NCBI GenBank assembly: GCA_033439265.1
Contig: JAVTVX010000012.1
Coordinates: forward strand, 5,941,001 to 6,005,000
Reading direction: 5' to 3'
DNA from: Dillenia suffruticosa
Taxonomy: Eukaryota > Streptophyta > Magnoliopsida > Dilleniales > Dilleniaceae
Length of the DNA stretch: 64,000 nucleotides
Part shown: piece after piece, positions 1-15,552 of the stretch
How the letters are laid out: each line of letters begins with the position of its first letter
Position numbering within the stretch: position 1 is the first letter of the stretch
Translations under genes and position numbers: made by a program
Notes under the pieces: generated by a model
Database searches by the model: none
What the model was told of the DNA's origin: nothing
What the model saw: only the letters and a program-made list of their open reading frames with translations

Positions 1-1230
1 TACTTACCATCATGAGTGGCTAGTTCGTTTATTCTGATTCAAGGGGAATTTTAATCGATTGTTCTTCATTGTGAGGTTATGTTCATAATTTAATTTCTTA
101 TCTTTTATTCAAGTATTCGTTGATTCTTGATTTATTTTTAGGGAAACCTAATACTGGTTAATTTAACAATTTAATTCAATATTAGTTTTCCTATTGCTAT
201 CGAGGAATTCAGTGATCCGTAATTGTCATGAATGAATGGTACAAGTAGCAAATAGGTTATTTATATTTATGGGTCGTTGCAGATATTCATGTTAATCTAA
301 GAAATCGATGGAACAAAATCGAATAATTGTACGGCTATCCTGATTATTTGTATTTTGATTTAACTGTTTTCACAAAACTTAATGCTGTCATTATTTGATA
401 TGAAACGCTATCGTGTCCAGTCGATTAATGATAAATTTTGATTGGATGCTGGATTTGGTCAATTATTTTAGGAAAACGCAAGATTTATTATTATGACTAT
501 TCTGATAAATTTAAGGTTAAATGTTTGAATTGTAAGAATATTATTTTCAACCAATGATCAATAAAACAATCGAATATATGAACTCTTGAATCGGAGTTTG
601 GTAAATTGAATTTTTTCTTTAAATTTTAGTATTTTTGCATATTTGATTTGTTTTTTAATTTTAGCTATTTAATTTTTGATTTAGAAATTTATTTTATAAA
701 CCTCCCATTTTATTTTGGCATTTACTAAGTGGTTAAGTTAATATAGTTTTCTTGGAATTCGACCTGATAACTACTATTGATACAGTTTGTTGTATTGAAA
801 AAATCAGTATTAATTTGAGAGTTTTGACAATCTAACTAGCGAACAAACAAAGAAAAAGTTACACAAAAAAAGGGATGCAAATAAAAAAAAAAGGGTCATG
901 GTAAAAAATTAGTGGATGACCACTTAGAGACGCCCTAAAATAAAGGACGTGAACAAAAGGACGCGATTAAAATAAAGAAAAGTTGTGGTAAAAAAAATAA
1001 TGGACCACCATTTAGGGTCATCCGAATCCTCGTGTGAACAGTAAGCACCTTTGGATATGTAATAAATGTTTACTGACCTAAAAAATCATTATTCATTTTA
1101 CTTATTTTTTAAATGGTTTCAAAGTCGATCAACATGAAATTTGAATGAATAAATATAAAGGTATATAATAAAATCACACAAAATAAATAAATAAATAATC
1201 TCAAGAGTTACGAATCTAAATAGATAAGAG

Positions 1231-1267
<37 letters not shown>

Positions 1268-4100
1268 GAGAGAGGTTTAAAGGTTTAATAACATACACAT
1301 TTATAGGGTCGAGCTTTTAAGGGAATATACAACTTTGAAATCAAGCCTCAAAATATAATAATCAAACTAATTAAAAATTAAATTTGGCAGGTATACCTTT
1401 TTTATTACTTTTAATTTAAAATCTAGCTAATACGTGGACCGTATGTATATTTTTTTTATATAAAATTAATTATTATAAATAGAGAAAACAGACATAAAAG
1501 GAGATTTGCTTCTTAAGATTTTAATTCGGTTTTAATCGAATTTAATCATATTTGACGTAATTATCGAATATCGATAATTTAAATAAAAAAATTATAAATA
1601 ATAATTAATGTTAATGTGCTTTATTAAAATAAGAACCCCGTGTCTCTAAAAAAATGGTTTAATACTTACAATCTCTTTTCCTAATTTTGTCATTTGATTT
1701 CGAGCCTTATGGTAAAAAGAAATAATAAAGGGCGCCCCACATGCGATGCCTAATCAATTGACTAAAATCCGAAGGGTCTAAATTTGGACACTTGCCGTGG
1801 AGGAGTCGCTGTCTAATCCTGTTCTCAGAAGTACAAAAAGAATCACATGAAAGATATTTTACGGTCTCAATTATAAGAATATTCCAACACCCACATATGC
1901 TTGGGTCCGCATTTTATGCTTTTAACATCTTTGCTGATTTTTATAAGCATAGATTTGATTTATGGGTTTTGTACAAAAATTAAGAAAGATATTTTATAGT
2001 CTCAATTATAAGAATATTTCACTAAACTATTCTTTATCTCTCTTTTAAATCTCCCTAACTAATGATGAGCTTGAAAGAATTTTATAAAAGTATTATTCAA
2101 ACACTAAGAACAGATATGAAAAGAACTGATAAAAGGTTTTTCAATTCTCTCTGACATCACTTAATTTAGATTATGACCTATTATATAAATATTTAATGCT
2201 TCACCCACCTCTTCATAACTTAATTTACCATAATCACGTGGAGGACAAACACAAGCATTTAATATTTGGTATGAAAAATTAAATATCGAAGGGGATAATA
2301 AATGGCCTGTCGAATTCTTCTTCTTCTTCTTTTTAAATAAATCGTGAGACTGATTAAATTCAGTTCAATCAGATTTGATTATAAAGACTAAAACTTTTTC
2401 GATTCTTATTTACTTTATATATAAAATTTGAATCCAAAATCTTGTTAGCAATGGTTATCGGTCAAATTTTGATAGATAATTTTTAATTAAAATAAATATT
2501 TTTAGTAAATAATGAAAGTAAAATTATTATCATATTATAAATTAAAAAAATATTAATAAAGAAGATGAAAAGAGAGAAAGAAAGAAAGAGATTTTTTATT
2601 CTTTTGTATATAGTGAAGTTACAAAAATGAGATATTTATATAAATTGAAATATATACATAAATAGTAGGTTTTAAAATCAAATATTTTTTTAAATATATG
2701 ATATTTTTATATTATGATATTGAAATGTAAAACCTGTTACTAATAGTAATATCGGTATCATGTATATTTTTTTAAAAATATTTATTTTCTATTATTAGAC
2801 ATCCAGTTAAATTTTTTTGGAGTTATAACATATCAAGAAATATTTTTTATATTAAAAATTCTTCATAATTTTAAAAGAATATATATTCTAAATTTCCTTG
2901 GAGAGGACAAATTTGTTTTATTTAGCGGATGATGGACGGAACCACACGTTGCCAATGGGACAGACAATTCACGAGAGCACTTGTCAAAGATCTCATCAAA
3001 ATTTAGATGAATGTGTATTTTTATATATTTTTTTAGCCGTTCGATGAAATATTTTTCTGTGGCTTGGATGAATTCCACGTGGTGGTTAAGGTTGATGGTG
3101 GGGCCCACAACTAAATGCGAATTTAGAGTCCCATGAATGCCACTGCTCTCCAACACCGACGTAACAGTTTATCATGTGCATGTCCATGTGCATGATATTT
3201 AATTAATAAATTTAATATTTTATTCTTGTCTGTCCACCGATCAAACTCTCTCTCTCTCTCTCTTCTTGCACCAGTCAAATTAAGAAATACTAAATGACAC
3301 AAATTTAAATTACAAAATTTAAACACAAATAAGAAAGTTAGAATTCTTATTTGTTATTTAAAAAAAATATATAAATATATAATAAAAAAATTAAATACAG
3401 ATATCAGAACATATCTTAGGAGTTTCTCCTATGGTAAAAATTTAATATTTTTTCTACTTCCTTCTATAAATAAAATGAATAAAATAATAATAATTTTATT
3501 CTAATTAAACCATCTTAATATTATTAGTAGGTCATCACCGAAAAACGTTTTAATAACTTAATTAAGAGTTACACATTTTATAATTTTAAAAATTAATACT
3601 AAATTTTAACTTTTATCGAACAGCTCCTACCCTATCTGGACTATACTTCTACTACTACTTCAACACATAATATCGAAACAAAAATAGTAAAAAGATCAAG
3701 AAGTTTGTGGGGGAACGATATAGTTTTCCTTCTTTTTTTGTGACTTTTTTTTTTACACGTATATGAGTATAAATATATATTTAATAAAATTTAATATTAT
3801 AAAATAATAATTATTAAATAAATATTTATTAATTATATTATTATTTTACCATTTTATTAAAAAATAATAATGATTAAAATTTAATGGGTTACAAATGTTT
3901 GTTGATATTAACTAATGTTCATGGAATCGTAAAATGGTATGGTGATTCACTCTTTCGTCATTGTGGAGACATGTAATTGTAATTGGTGAATAATTCTTAT
4001 TTAAATAGATTTTTTTGAAATTTAGTTTTGAAATCTTTTTAAATATTTATATTTTTGTAATTTTCGTATATCAAAATAACAAAAAAAATTTTAAGGCCGA
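1..4100. other. AT-rich intergenic DNA, no gene seen
   Basis: Short open frames here show no recognisable protein family, no codon-like conservation and no convincing splice structure. Visible structure is limited to a TA dinucleotide tract at about 1234-1264, a 34-base motif that occurs twice 135 bases apart (1851-1884 and 1986-2019), and A/T homopolymer runs. The stretch around 2330-2470 resembles a degraded copy of the SINE family seen at 11241-11408, but it is too diverged to delimit. Confidence 0.6.
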
Positions 4101-4136
4101 AGGGGTTCACGCATCCAAAAATTTTTCTGCAACCGA

Positions 4137-4266
4137 CACGTGACCCCAGCAACAGCACCAATAGGGTGACAACCGCAACCGTCCTACGTGACCGCACACC
4201 GTCTCTCTCTCTCTTTCTCTCTCTCTCCTTGCTGTTGTTGTTGTTCGTTTCTTTCTCTCTATAAAA
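4137..4266 (+). promoter_or_regulatory. Squalene epoxidase promoter: G-box, CCAAT, CT tract and TATA box
   Basis: A palindromic CACGTG (4137-4142, in the ABRE-like context GACACGTGACC) is followed by CCAAT (4158-4162), a second ACGT core (TACGTG, 4185-4190), a CT-rich tract (4201-4227) and TATAAAA at 4260-4266. The TATA box places transcription start near 4290, leaving a leader of about 100 bases before the ATG at 4391. G-box/ABRE cores are known binding sites of bZIP and bHLH factors. That they control this gene is inference. Confidence 0.65.
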
Positions 4267-4390
4267 TGGCAGTCCCTGCCCTACGATGTCTTTCGTCCTT
4301 CTTCAATACAGACACACCTACATTGACGAAAAAACAAACGGAGAGTTGAGAAAGAGAGAGAAAGAGAGCGTTCCATTTGTTCTATTAAAG

Positions 4391-8430
<4,040 letters not shown>

Positions 8431-9356
8431 CAATGCAATATCCTGCCCTTCTGTCAAAAAGGTATGATGAGGTTCGTTCTCAATCGCCAAGCCTAAATTT
8501 TGGGATGAATGGAGCAATTGCATATGTGTATGCACGTAATCTCTGATCACCCCTAGAAATTGTGTCATTATCTTGCCAAGTGTACCATTCTTTTCAATTG
8601 AAATCCCTATTATTTATGTTTCTTGGCATGGTCAAACTCACGCTTATGGCTGTGTTTTGTTAGAACTTCGGAGGACTATCTTATGTGGCATGCAAAAATT
8701 GTGAGCCATGAAGTAGTCATTTGACATTTTTATTGAAGTAGCTATAAAATTTATAAAAAAATTTCTACAGCACCGAGCTAAAATTTTTCTACAGCACCGA
8801 GTTTGTAGCTTAGTCACAGTAATGATGATTTCTCTTGTGATTATAAAGTCATGAGTACCGCAATAGTGTGCTGCCATATTAGTCTACAAATTAGACAGTT
8901 TGTGAATTGATGCTAAATGTTACTACGTTTTTTGTTCTAAAGTATCATTTACCCCTCTGATCAATTCCACCCCCCCACCCAAAAGACAAGATATTGAGAT
9001 TTTATCTAGCAATGAGTTATTTATTTATTTCACTGCAATAAAAATTATTAAAAATTGGTCCAGGCATTCATTTCGTGTTCCTGGGGGGACGAGTATTCCG
9101 GTGAGACCACAAGCAAAGAATTTGCTAAAGTTGGGAAGCTTGTCTCGTGGATGATCACCATATTTTAAAAATGGTGGGGGGGCACCTCTGTCATGTCTGT
9201 CCTTGTTTGTATGGGACTTTAGGACCATTCCTTTTTTGCCTTAAATCGTGTGCATTCAGATAGGCCTTCTTGTATTGTCCCCTTCGATAGATTTTTATCT
9301 TTCTAGCTGGATCTAGGTCATTTGATGTTCGAATCATCTCTTTTTCTCCCATTCTC
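8431..9356. other. Downstream region of SQE, no gene; short direct repeats
   Basis: This holds the SQE 3' UTR and spacer. A 16-base motif, TTTCTACAGCACCGAG, occurs at 8762-8777 and 8786-8801, in a context reminiscent of hAT-type MITE ends with a CTACAGCA core. No outer boundaries or target duplication could be fixed. A short C-run (about 8970-8981) and G-run (about 9176-9182) are also present. Confidence 0.4.
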
Positions 9357-9578
9357 TCTTTTTGTGGGGCTGTGGCCATAATGCATTGCGTCATGAGGTC
9401 CTTAAATCTGTACGTATGGCCTCTGCAATTACACCCACCCATTAAGGCCACAACGGCACAAAGTTCTTTCTTTCACTTTGTGGGTGTGGCCATACTGCAT
9501 TGCTTCATGAGGTCCTTAGATCTGTACGTATGGCCTCTGCAATAACACCCCATCCACTAAGGCCACAACGCCACAATG
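9357..9578. repeat. Tandem pair of about 110-bp units, each with inverted-repeat ends
   Basis: Two units at about 9357-9467 and 9473-9578 are nearly identical with a period of 114 bases. Each begins with a TTTGTGGG...TGTGGCC-like end and closes with GGCCACAACG(G/C)CACAA, its approximate reverse complement, so each unit could fold back. The core shared by both contains CATGAGGTCCTTA and CTGTACGTATGGCCTCTGCAA. The structure fits a small foldback or MITE-like element duplicated in tandem. No coding potential was seen. Confidence 0.6.
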
Positions 9579-9664
9579 ATACAGAGAGGATAGAACAATC
9601 AGGTGATCGTGATCCAGCTTGAATGATAAAAATCTATCAAAAGGGACAGTACAATGGGTTGTAA

Positions 9665-9812
9665 TTTTTTTTTTCACCACTAATATTCAGATTTTATCTG
9701 ATTAATTGCATTGTGAGACTCATTTTAAGGGTTTGTTCTCCCAAATTCTTTTTCACCATTCTTAGAATTCGAACTCGAGATCTTGACCACTCAAGCCAAA
9801 CAAGTTTGGTCC
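9665..9812 (-). mobile_element. SINE family C copy 1
   Basis: A T-run at 9665-9674 (poly-A tail on the minus strand) is followed by a block ending near 9812. On the minus strand it reads a tRNA-like head with the B-box-like GAGTTCGAATTC, then the tail module containing an ATTAATCAGATAAAAT-like string. It aligns by eye with copies at 11241-11408 and 50361-50545. No clear target duplication was found. Confidence 0.5.
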
Positions 9813-10303
9813 TCTCCTCTCTCTTAAGAAATTATTTTTGTCCCAAAATCGATGGAAATGTAAGGGAATGAAAATTTTGAACAAATTTATCTTTATCATT
9901 CTTTAATATTTACAAAATTATCCATTATTTTTTTATTTCAATTTTATTTAATACAAAATAATAAATTTAATATCCTTTATCAATTTATTAGACATTATTT
10001 TTCTAATTTTACTATTTTTTACTTTTTTATATTTATATTGTGATTTTATTTAATAAAAAAAATAAGAAAAATATATTAAATAACTATTTTTAGAAAAAAT
10101 TATATTTTCAGAAAATATTTTAAATTAAAAAATTACGTGTTAAGAAATATTAAAAATATTATTTTACAAGCGTATAATAGTAAACAAAATAGTATTTTCT
10201 TTCACTTTTCGTTCCAACAAAAAAAATATACATTTCCTTCATTTCCACCCCTACCAAATATAAATAAAGGAAATGCATCTATTTGCGTTAGGTGAAATAA
10301 ATC
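9813..10303. other. AT-rich spacer, no gene seen
   Basis: This is mostly A/T homopolymer-rich sequence with stops in all frames. No feature is supported. Confidence 0.6.
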
Positions 10304-10350
10304 TCCCCCTCCCCTCCTGTCCCCTCCCCTCCTGTCCCCTCCCCTCTTCC
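10304..10350. repeat. C-rich 16-bp tandem repeat, possible G-quadruplex on minus strand
   Basis: The plus strand repeats a 16-base unit, CCCCTCCCCTCCTGTC, almost three times. The minus strand is therefore a purine-only series of G4 and G5 runs separated by one to five bases, which meets the usual sequence criterion for a G-quadruplex; the plus strand fits an i-motif. It sits alone in an AT-rich spacer with no gene close by. Confidence 0.65.
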
Positions 10351-10728
10351 ACGAACCAAACTTACCCTTAGTATTAATTTTTTTTTTGGTTTGGAGTCTT
10401 AGTATTGATTATAGTTTATTAATAGTGAATGGAGGAGAGTTGTTCTCATTATATAATTTAAATTCACAAATCTTTTTTTTTTTAATTACAAAGCTTACAA
10501 TATAAAAGATAGTATTGTCTTAGGAGAGGGGAATGTTGTTTGAACTTAAAATGTGAGAAGAGTTTTTAGTCCTATTGAACTCAAAACCCTTGGTAGAAAT
10601 GACAATATATATATATATATATATAATTTTTTTTTCTGAAAAGACAAATTGTCTACTTAAATATAGATAAATATATATAAACTTTAAGAAAAAAAGGATT
10701 AGTTACATGTCTGCGATATGAACCAACT

Positions 10729-10930
10729 CTATCGACGTCTGATGGTTTAGTTGGTTCGGAGATTGACATCCCTTAATTATGGTCGGGAATTCGATCTCCC
10801 ATAGAAACGAAAAAATTAACGCTGGGAGACCTGCCCCCTCAATTGGACCCTGCAAGTGATCGACCCAAATTATTCAGAGTGAAACCCCGGATACTGGGTT
10901 GGTGGTTTAGTCATGATATCAAAAAAAAAA
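10729..10930 (+). mobile_element. SINE family A copy 1 with 11-bp target duplication
   Basis: A roughly 200-bp element with a tRNA-like head (GGTTTAGTTGGTTCGG near 10744 and the B-box-like GGGAATTCGATCTCC near 10786), a body containing GGGAGACCTGCCCCCTCAA, and a terminal A-run. It is flanked by a perfect 11-base duplication, ATGAACCAACT, at 10718-10728 and 10931-10941. Copies of the same family lie at 17553-17762, 49704-49914 and 57895-58092. Confidence 0.85.
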
Positions 10931-10969
10931 ATGAACCAACTTTGTTTATTGAACCCTCAAGCCGTATAT

Positions 10970-11158
10970 TTTTTTTTTTACTATATCAATTGGTATCCGA
11001 AATTATATTTCGATTAATTCGGTTCGGAACTTGTAATGATTTATTTAAGAAAACTACCCTCCCAAAGTAATTTTTTTTATACTCAATCCGCGAATCGAAT
11101 TCGAGAACTTGATTAAGAGACTTAACACCACATTCGACTAAACCAACTGTCTATCGGT
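10970..11158 (-). mobile_element. SINE family B copy 1 with target duplication
   Basis: The minus strand reads a head containing GATTCGCGGATTGAG, a body with GTTTTCTTAAATAAATCATT, and the tail string CGAATTAATCGAAATAT, ending in an A-run (T-run at 10970-10978 on the plus strand). Flanks are an imperfect 16-base duplication (CCCTCAAGCCGTATAT at 10954-10969, with two mismatches at 11159-11174). Related copies are at 54516-54687 and 62994-63165. Confidence 0.75.
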
Positions 11159-11240
11159 CCCTCAAGCTGTCTATGATTACTCATGCAGCCTGGAATATTA
11201 TTATGTACGACATGAGATGCGCCGGTAAAATCTCTTGAAT

Positions 11241-11408
11241 TTTTTTTTCACTACCGATATCTCGATTTTATCTGACTAATCTGGTTTAAAAACCTATTTT
11301 TAGGGATGGACTCTTTTAAATCTTTTTTTGTCATTCTCAAAACTCAAATTTGAGATATCTGATTAAGGGAATAAAGTGTTTTTGATCATTCAATTCAAAA
11401 GAATTTAA
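11241..11408 (-). mobile_element. SINE family C copy 2 with target duplication
   Basis: A T-run at the left end is followed by CACTACCGATATCTCGATTT and a body that on the minus strand contains AGATATCTCAAATTTGAGTT. Candidate target duplications are TAAAATCTCTTGAAT (11226-11240) and TAAAATCTTCTAAAT (11409-11423). It is the best-delimited copy of this family in the window. Confidence 0.65.
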
Positions 11409-11423
11409 TAAAATCTTCTAAAT

Positions 11424-12275
11424 TTTGACAAAAAAGTGACAACCTTAACCTTTGGAATTAGATTTCAAATATGTATATAATAACACAAAATATATTCATC
11501 AAATATATAGAGATTCCAATAAGACAGTTTAGTAGTTATAATTTTTTTTTTCTAATTTGATGGTTTCATATTTAAATTTTCGTATAATAAAAGAAAAAAC
11601 ATATAAAGCTCTGTGGATGCACTTGTAGCTTAAAAGATTACGGATAATATCTCACAAATCACAGGTAATATATATATATATATATATAAATTTATGTATC
11701 AATTTGACCTGCATTAAGTGTGCACCCACAAGATATAGTCACCATCTTGAGACAGACGTGCATACGAAAGAATTTCTACACGGAAACGTGTATTTTGTTC
11801 CTTCATTGGTCCCAATTTTGGAAAATTGGATCTAATCCTAGTAAATAGGAGGTTGGGATAGTGGGTCAATAATGGACCACGAAACCCGTGAAATTTATCC
11901 ATTCAATTAGGCCTGTAAGACCATGAACTCAAGATCCTACCACCCACTAACCAACTTCAATCTTTAAACCCTCTCATAGGCCAAAAGATTGCAGTCAGGA
12001 CACAAGAGTTAAGTTCAATGACATTGACATCCAAGTGGACTTAAATGCGAGAGTTAAGTAATGGTACGTAACCGATTGTACAAAAAAATCATTTTAAAAT
12101 AATTTTTTATAAAAGGATAATTTAATAACATAATATATTAATATAATTATATCCAATAATTATTTAACAAAAGAAAACACTAAAATTTAAAGCAAATCAA
12201 TCAAATATACTTACGCTTTTAGATATTAATAGAAGAATAATATTTTACTAATATTTAATAAAATATTATAAGAAA
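11424..12275. other. Intergenic spacer, no gene seen
   Basis: AT-rich DNA with a TA tract at about 11667-11688. The block around 11714-11930 has mixed composition, but its only open frame (minus strand, about 62 codons) matches no family I recognise. Confidence 0.5.
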
Positions 12276-13788
12276 GAAAGAAAATTGCCTAAAGAAATGA
12301 GAGGCACTTGAGATGGTTTGGGATTAGAGGAGATCCCATTTTATAACTATGTAACTCGCATCATTCCCACTTGCCATTTAATGTGGGATTCTACTCACCT
12401 ATAATTTTTTTTTTGATCACGTATTTATAAATCTTCACTTTAACAAAAAATCTTTACAATTTTCTTTTACAATTTATAATAGTTTTTATAATTTTTAATT
12501 TTCATTAATATTGATCAAGTTTAAACAAAGTTGAAATTTGACAGCAATCACTACTTTTGTTATTATATCAGTAGAATTCTCAGAGGTTGAAATTTTCTGA
12601 ATTATAACTCCACATTCTTCCAAAATCTTATGTATGAAGTTATAACAAATGTCGATGTGTTTCGTTCTTACGTGATAAATTTGATTCTTTGTCAAATGAA
12701 TTTCACTTGAACTATCACAATACACTTTTTGTATTCTGTTTCAGTCTCAGTCTCGATTCACCAAGCAACCCTTGAAGTCAAATTGCTTCCTTCACAACTT
12801 CTATAATTACCATGTATTTTGCCTCTGTAAAAGACAAAGCAACTGCTGACTATAAAATAGATTTTGAACTCACCAGTGCCTTTGCAACAATAAACATATC
12901 AAATCAGTAATTGATCGATGTTTGTCCAAATCATCAGTATAGTTGGAATCACAACATCCAACTATGCATTGACCATTTTGCTTGTTCGGTTAAAATATCA
13001 AACCAAAATTCCCAGTATTCAAAATATACCAAAGAATCCATTTTACAGATTGTCAATGCTCCTTTCCAGAATCATGCACCTACTCACAACTCCAATTGTA
13101 TGTAAAATATCGGGTTTTATACACACCATAACATATATTAGGCTACTAACAGCATTTGCATGCAATACTCTTGACATATATTCCCGTTCTATATCATTCT
13201 TTGGTAACATAGATGCACTAAATTTGAAATAAGGAGCAAGTAGAATACTAACTAGTTTTGACCTTTTATTCATACTAAAACGTTTTAGTATCTTGTGTAA
13301 ATATTCTTTTTGTGATTAACAAAATCTCTCCAATTTCCTATTTCTGATAATTTTTATATCGAAAATCTTGTTTACCTTACCTAGATCTTTTATCTCAAAT
13401 TTTTTTTTCAATTGAGTTTTCAATTTTTTAATTTCTATCTGATTTTTAGAGACAATCAGCATATCATCAATATAAAGAAAAAGATAAATAAAGGGATCCG
13501 TCTTGTAGCTTATGCAAATACACGCAGTGATAATATTTGTTTCTTGTTTACTTCTATCATATCATAAATTTGTCAAATCGCTTGTACCATTGCTTCAGAG
13601 ATTGCTTTAATCAATACAACAATTCAATGTGGGATTCTCCTCGCCTATATATTTACAAGAGAGAAAATAAAATTATTTAAAGAAATGAGAGACAATTGGG
13701 ATGGTTTGGGACCAAAGGGGATCCCCTTTTATAGCCATACAACTCACCTCTTTCCCCCATTTCAATGTGGGATTATATTCACCTATAT
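12276..13788 (-). mobile_element. Ty1/copia retrotransposon relic, internally deleted, with LTR remnants
   Basis: Minus-strand pieces of a copia polyprotein are recognisable in order: a LKQSLKQWYKRFDKFM-like reverse-transcriptase segment (about 13570-13620), the RT catalytic motif YIDDMLIV (about 13455-13480), a REYMSRVLHANAVSSLIYVM segment (about 13120-13190) and the RNase H end (CDSSSEIHLTKNQIYHVRTK, about 12660-12720). Stops and frame breaks interrupt them. Near-identical blocks of about 120 bp flank the coding remains in direct orientation (about 12276-12403 and 13660-13788) and look like LTR fragments. Both contain a TCCCACATTG-like string on the minus strand, and the right copy has CTATAAAAGGGG, a likely LTR TATA box. 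An extra LTR-end fragment lies at about 13620-13653. Gag, protease and integrase are missing. Confidence 0.8.
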
Positions 13789-14228
13789 ATATATTTTTTT
13801 TGCTACATTATTTGCCATTTCTCTCACACCGTTGGTGCTCAAATCTCAAAATAAATGTTATATTCTAAGTTTTGATCCCACTTTATATAGCTCACTCATC
13901 AAGTCGTCCATTGCAAAATGGGTAGCAAATGGATCTTCCGCTGCTAATAAGCCGAAGTAACAAATGGAGCATAGCGACGGCCTATAACACGCCCACATGT
14001 GCTTCAATTAAAAGCTTATACCGCAGACGGAGCAGAAAGATCTCAAATCACCGCTTAATTGGTCCAATAATTAAACAACAGTAGTCTCTTAAACAAAATT
14101 TTTTATTTGAGTCTTTTGAACGAAGAAAATAAGCACCCATAAAGTTACCCCTTAAAAGTTTAATTTGATTCAAATCAAATTTAATCTGATTTAACGTAAT
14201 TATAACATACCGGTAATTTGATTTAAAG
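13789..14228. other. Spacer between copia relic and CACTA element
   Basis: No gene recognised. A plus-strand open frame runs through the LTR remnant into this stretch, but it matches no known protein. Confidence 0.5.
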
Positions 14229-14231
14229 AAT

Positions 14232-15306
14232 CACTACTAGAAAACGAACTTTCAGTAACAAAAAAATTTCTCGCTAAAACTCTATTTTTTGTCACTGAAA
14301 ATCTCTTTTTTGTTACTGAAAGGTATCAGCGACGGATTTTTTCTATCGTTAAATCCGTCGTAAAAAGTAACCCCGCTAATTTTCAGCGACAGATTTTTTT
14401 TCCGTCGCAAATATCAGTATCGGATTAGAGACTGAAAAAATCCGTCACTAATATTAATGACGGAAAAAAATACACAGCAGCTCCAGCCCACCACCCACAC
14501 TTGATGTTAGTGAGATTCAAACATGTGCGCAGAAGATAATGTGAGAACACTTTAGCCACTAGACCAAACAATTTATCAAATTTACTTCTTTTTTTTTTAC
14601 TTATTATCTTTATTTCTCATTTCTTAATAATATTAAATAATATAAAATTATAATTTATTATAAAATAATAAAATATTTGAAAAAATAAAATAATATTATT
14701 CTTTGCAAAATAAAATAAAAATAATAAGAATTATTAAATAAAATTAAAAATTAAAAAATTAAAAATAATTTATTATAAAATTATAAAATAATAAAATAAT
14801 TTTATTATTACTTAAAATAAAATAATAAAAAATTTGAAAAAATAAAATAATATTATTCTTTGCAAAATAAAATAAAAATAATAAGAATTATTAAATAAAA
14901 TTAAAAATTAAAAATTAAAAAATAAAAAATAAAAAAATCATTCGTTAATCCGTCGTTAATTTTCTGTCGGTAATCCGTCGTTAATTTTCCGTCGGTAATT
15001 CATCGCTAATCCGTCGTTAAAAGCTGTACATATATTTTTTTAATTTTTTTTTCCTTCACCAATTTACCGACGGAAGTTAGGGACGGAATATTTCCGTCGC
15101 TAAAAATTACGTCAGTAATCTGTTCGTTGATAATTTTATAATTTTATTATTATTATTTTTTTAAGGGTTTAGCGACGGTCGCTAATTTCAGTCGCTAATC
15201 GCTCGGTAAAAATCCGATATTAATCTATCGTAAATCTATCGCTATTATCAACGGATATTTTTTTATCGATAATTTTCTGTTGCTAAAGTCGTGTTTTCTA
15301 GCGGTG
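14232..15306. mobile_element. Non-autonomous CACTA (En/Spm-type) DNA transposon, 1075 bp
   Basis: The left end is CACTACTAGAAAACGA and the right end, read on the minus strand, is CACCGCTAGAAAACACGA, so they form an imperfect terminal inverted repeat with the diagnostic CAC start. A 3-bp target duplication AAT flanks it at 14229-14231 and 15307-15309, as expected for this superfamily. Both subterminal regions carry repeated CCGTCG or CGACGG cores, mostly in the context TCCGTCG(C/G/T)TAA (about ten in all), the kind of array bound by the transposase accessory protein. The AT-rich interior contains a 157-bp tandem duplication (copies begin at 14677 and 14834) and no transposase coding, so mobility would depend on a protein supplied from elsewhere. 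Which strand the ancestral gene used cannot be told. Confidence 0.9.
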
Positions 15307-15552
15307 AATGAAAGAAAGATAACAACTCAGAAAATTAAACTTGTTTAACCAAACCATCAAGAATGAAATATTGGAGAACAATGCCTTCATTGTTTATCAA
15401 CCCAACAACAGGATAAAGAAAATGAGGGTAAAAATGTCTGCACAAAGACCTGATATTGTACAATTTTGGTTAATCAAAGAAAGCCTTTCTCATGACATGC
15501 AAGACCCGGTTCTCATTCCTTCAACTATCTTCCGAGATCTAGCATTCTCGCT

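Noticed and set aside
2863..3326. Two overlapping minus-strand open frames near 3 kb
   Set aside because: No family resemblance, AT-driven composition and a run of Arg-Glu from a CT tract.
4286..4390. In-frame upstream ATG that would add 35 residues to squalene epoxidase
   Set aside because: It lies at or before the start site expected from the TATA box at 4260, and the extension lacks similarity to SQE N-termini, whereas MVMDEF plus a membrane anchor fits.
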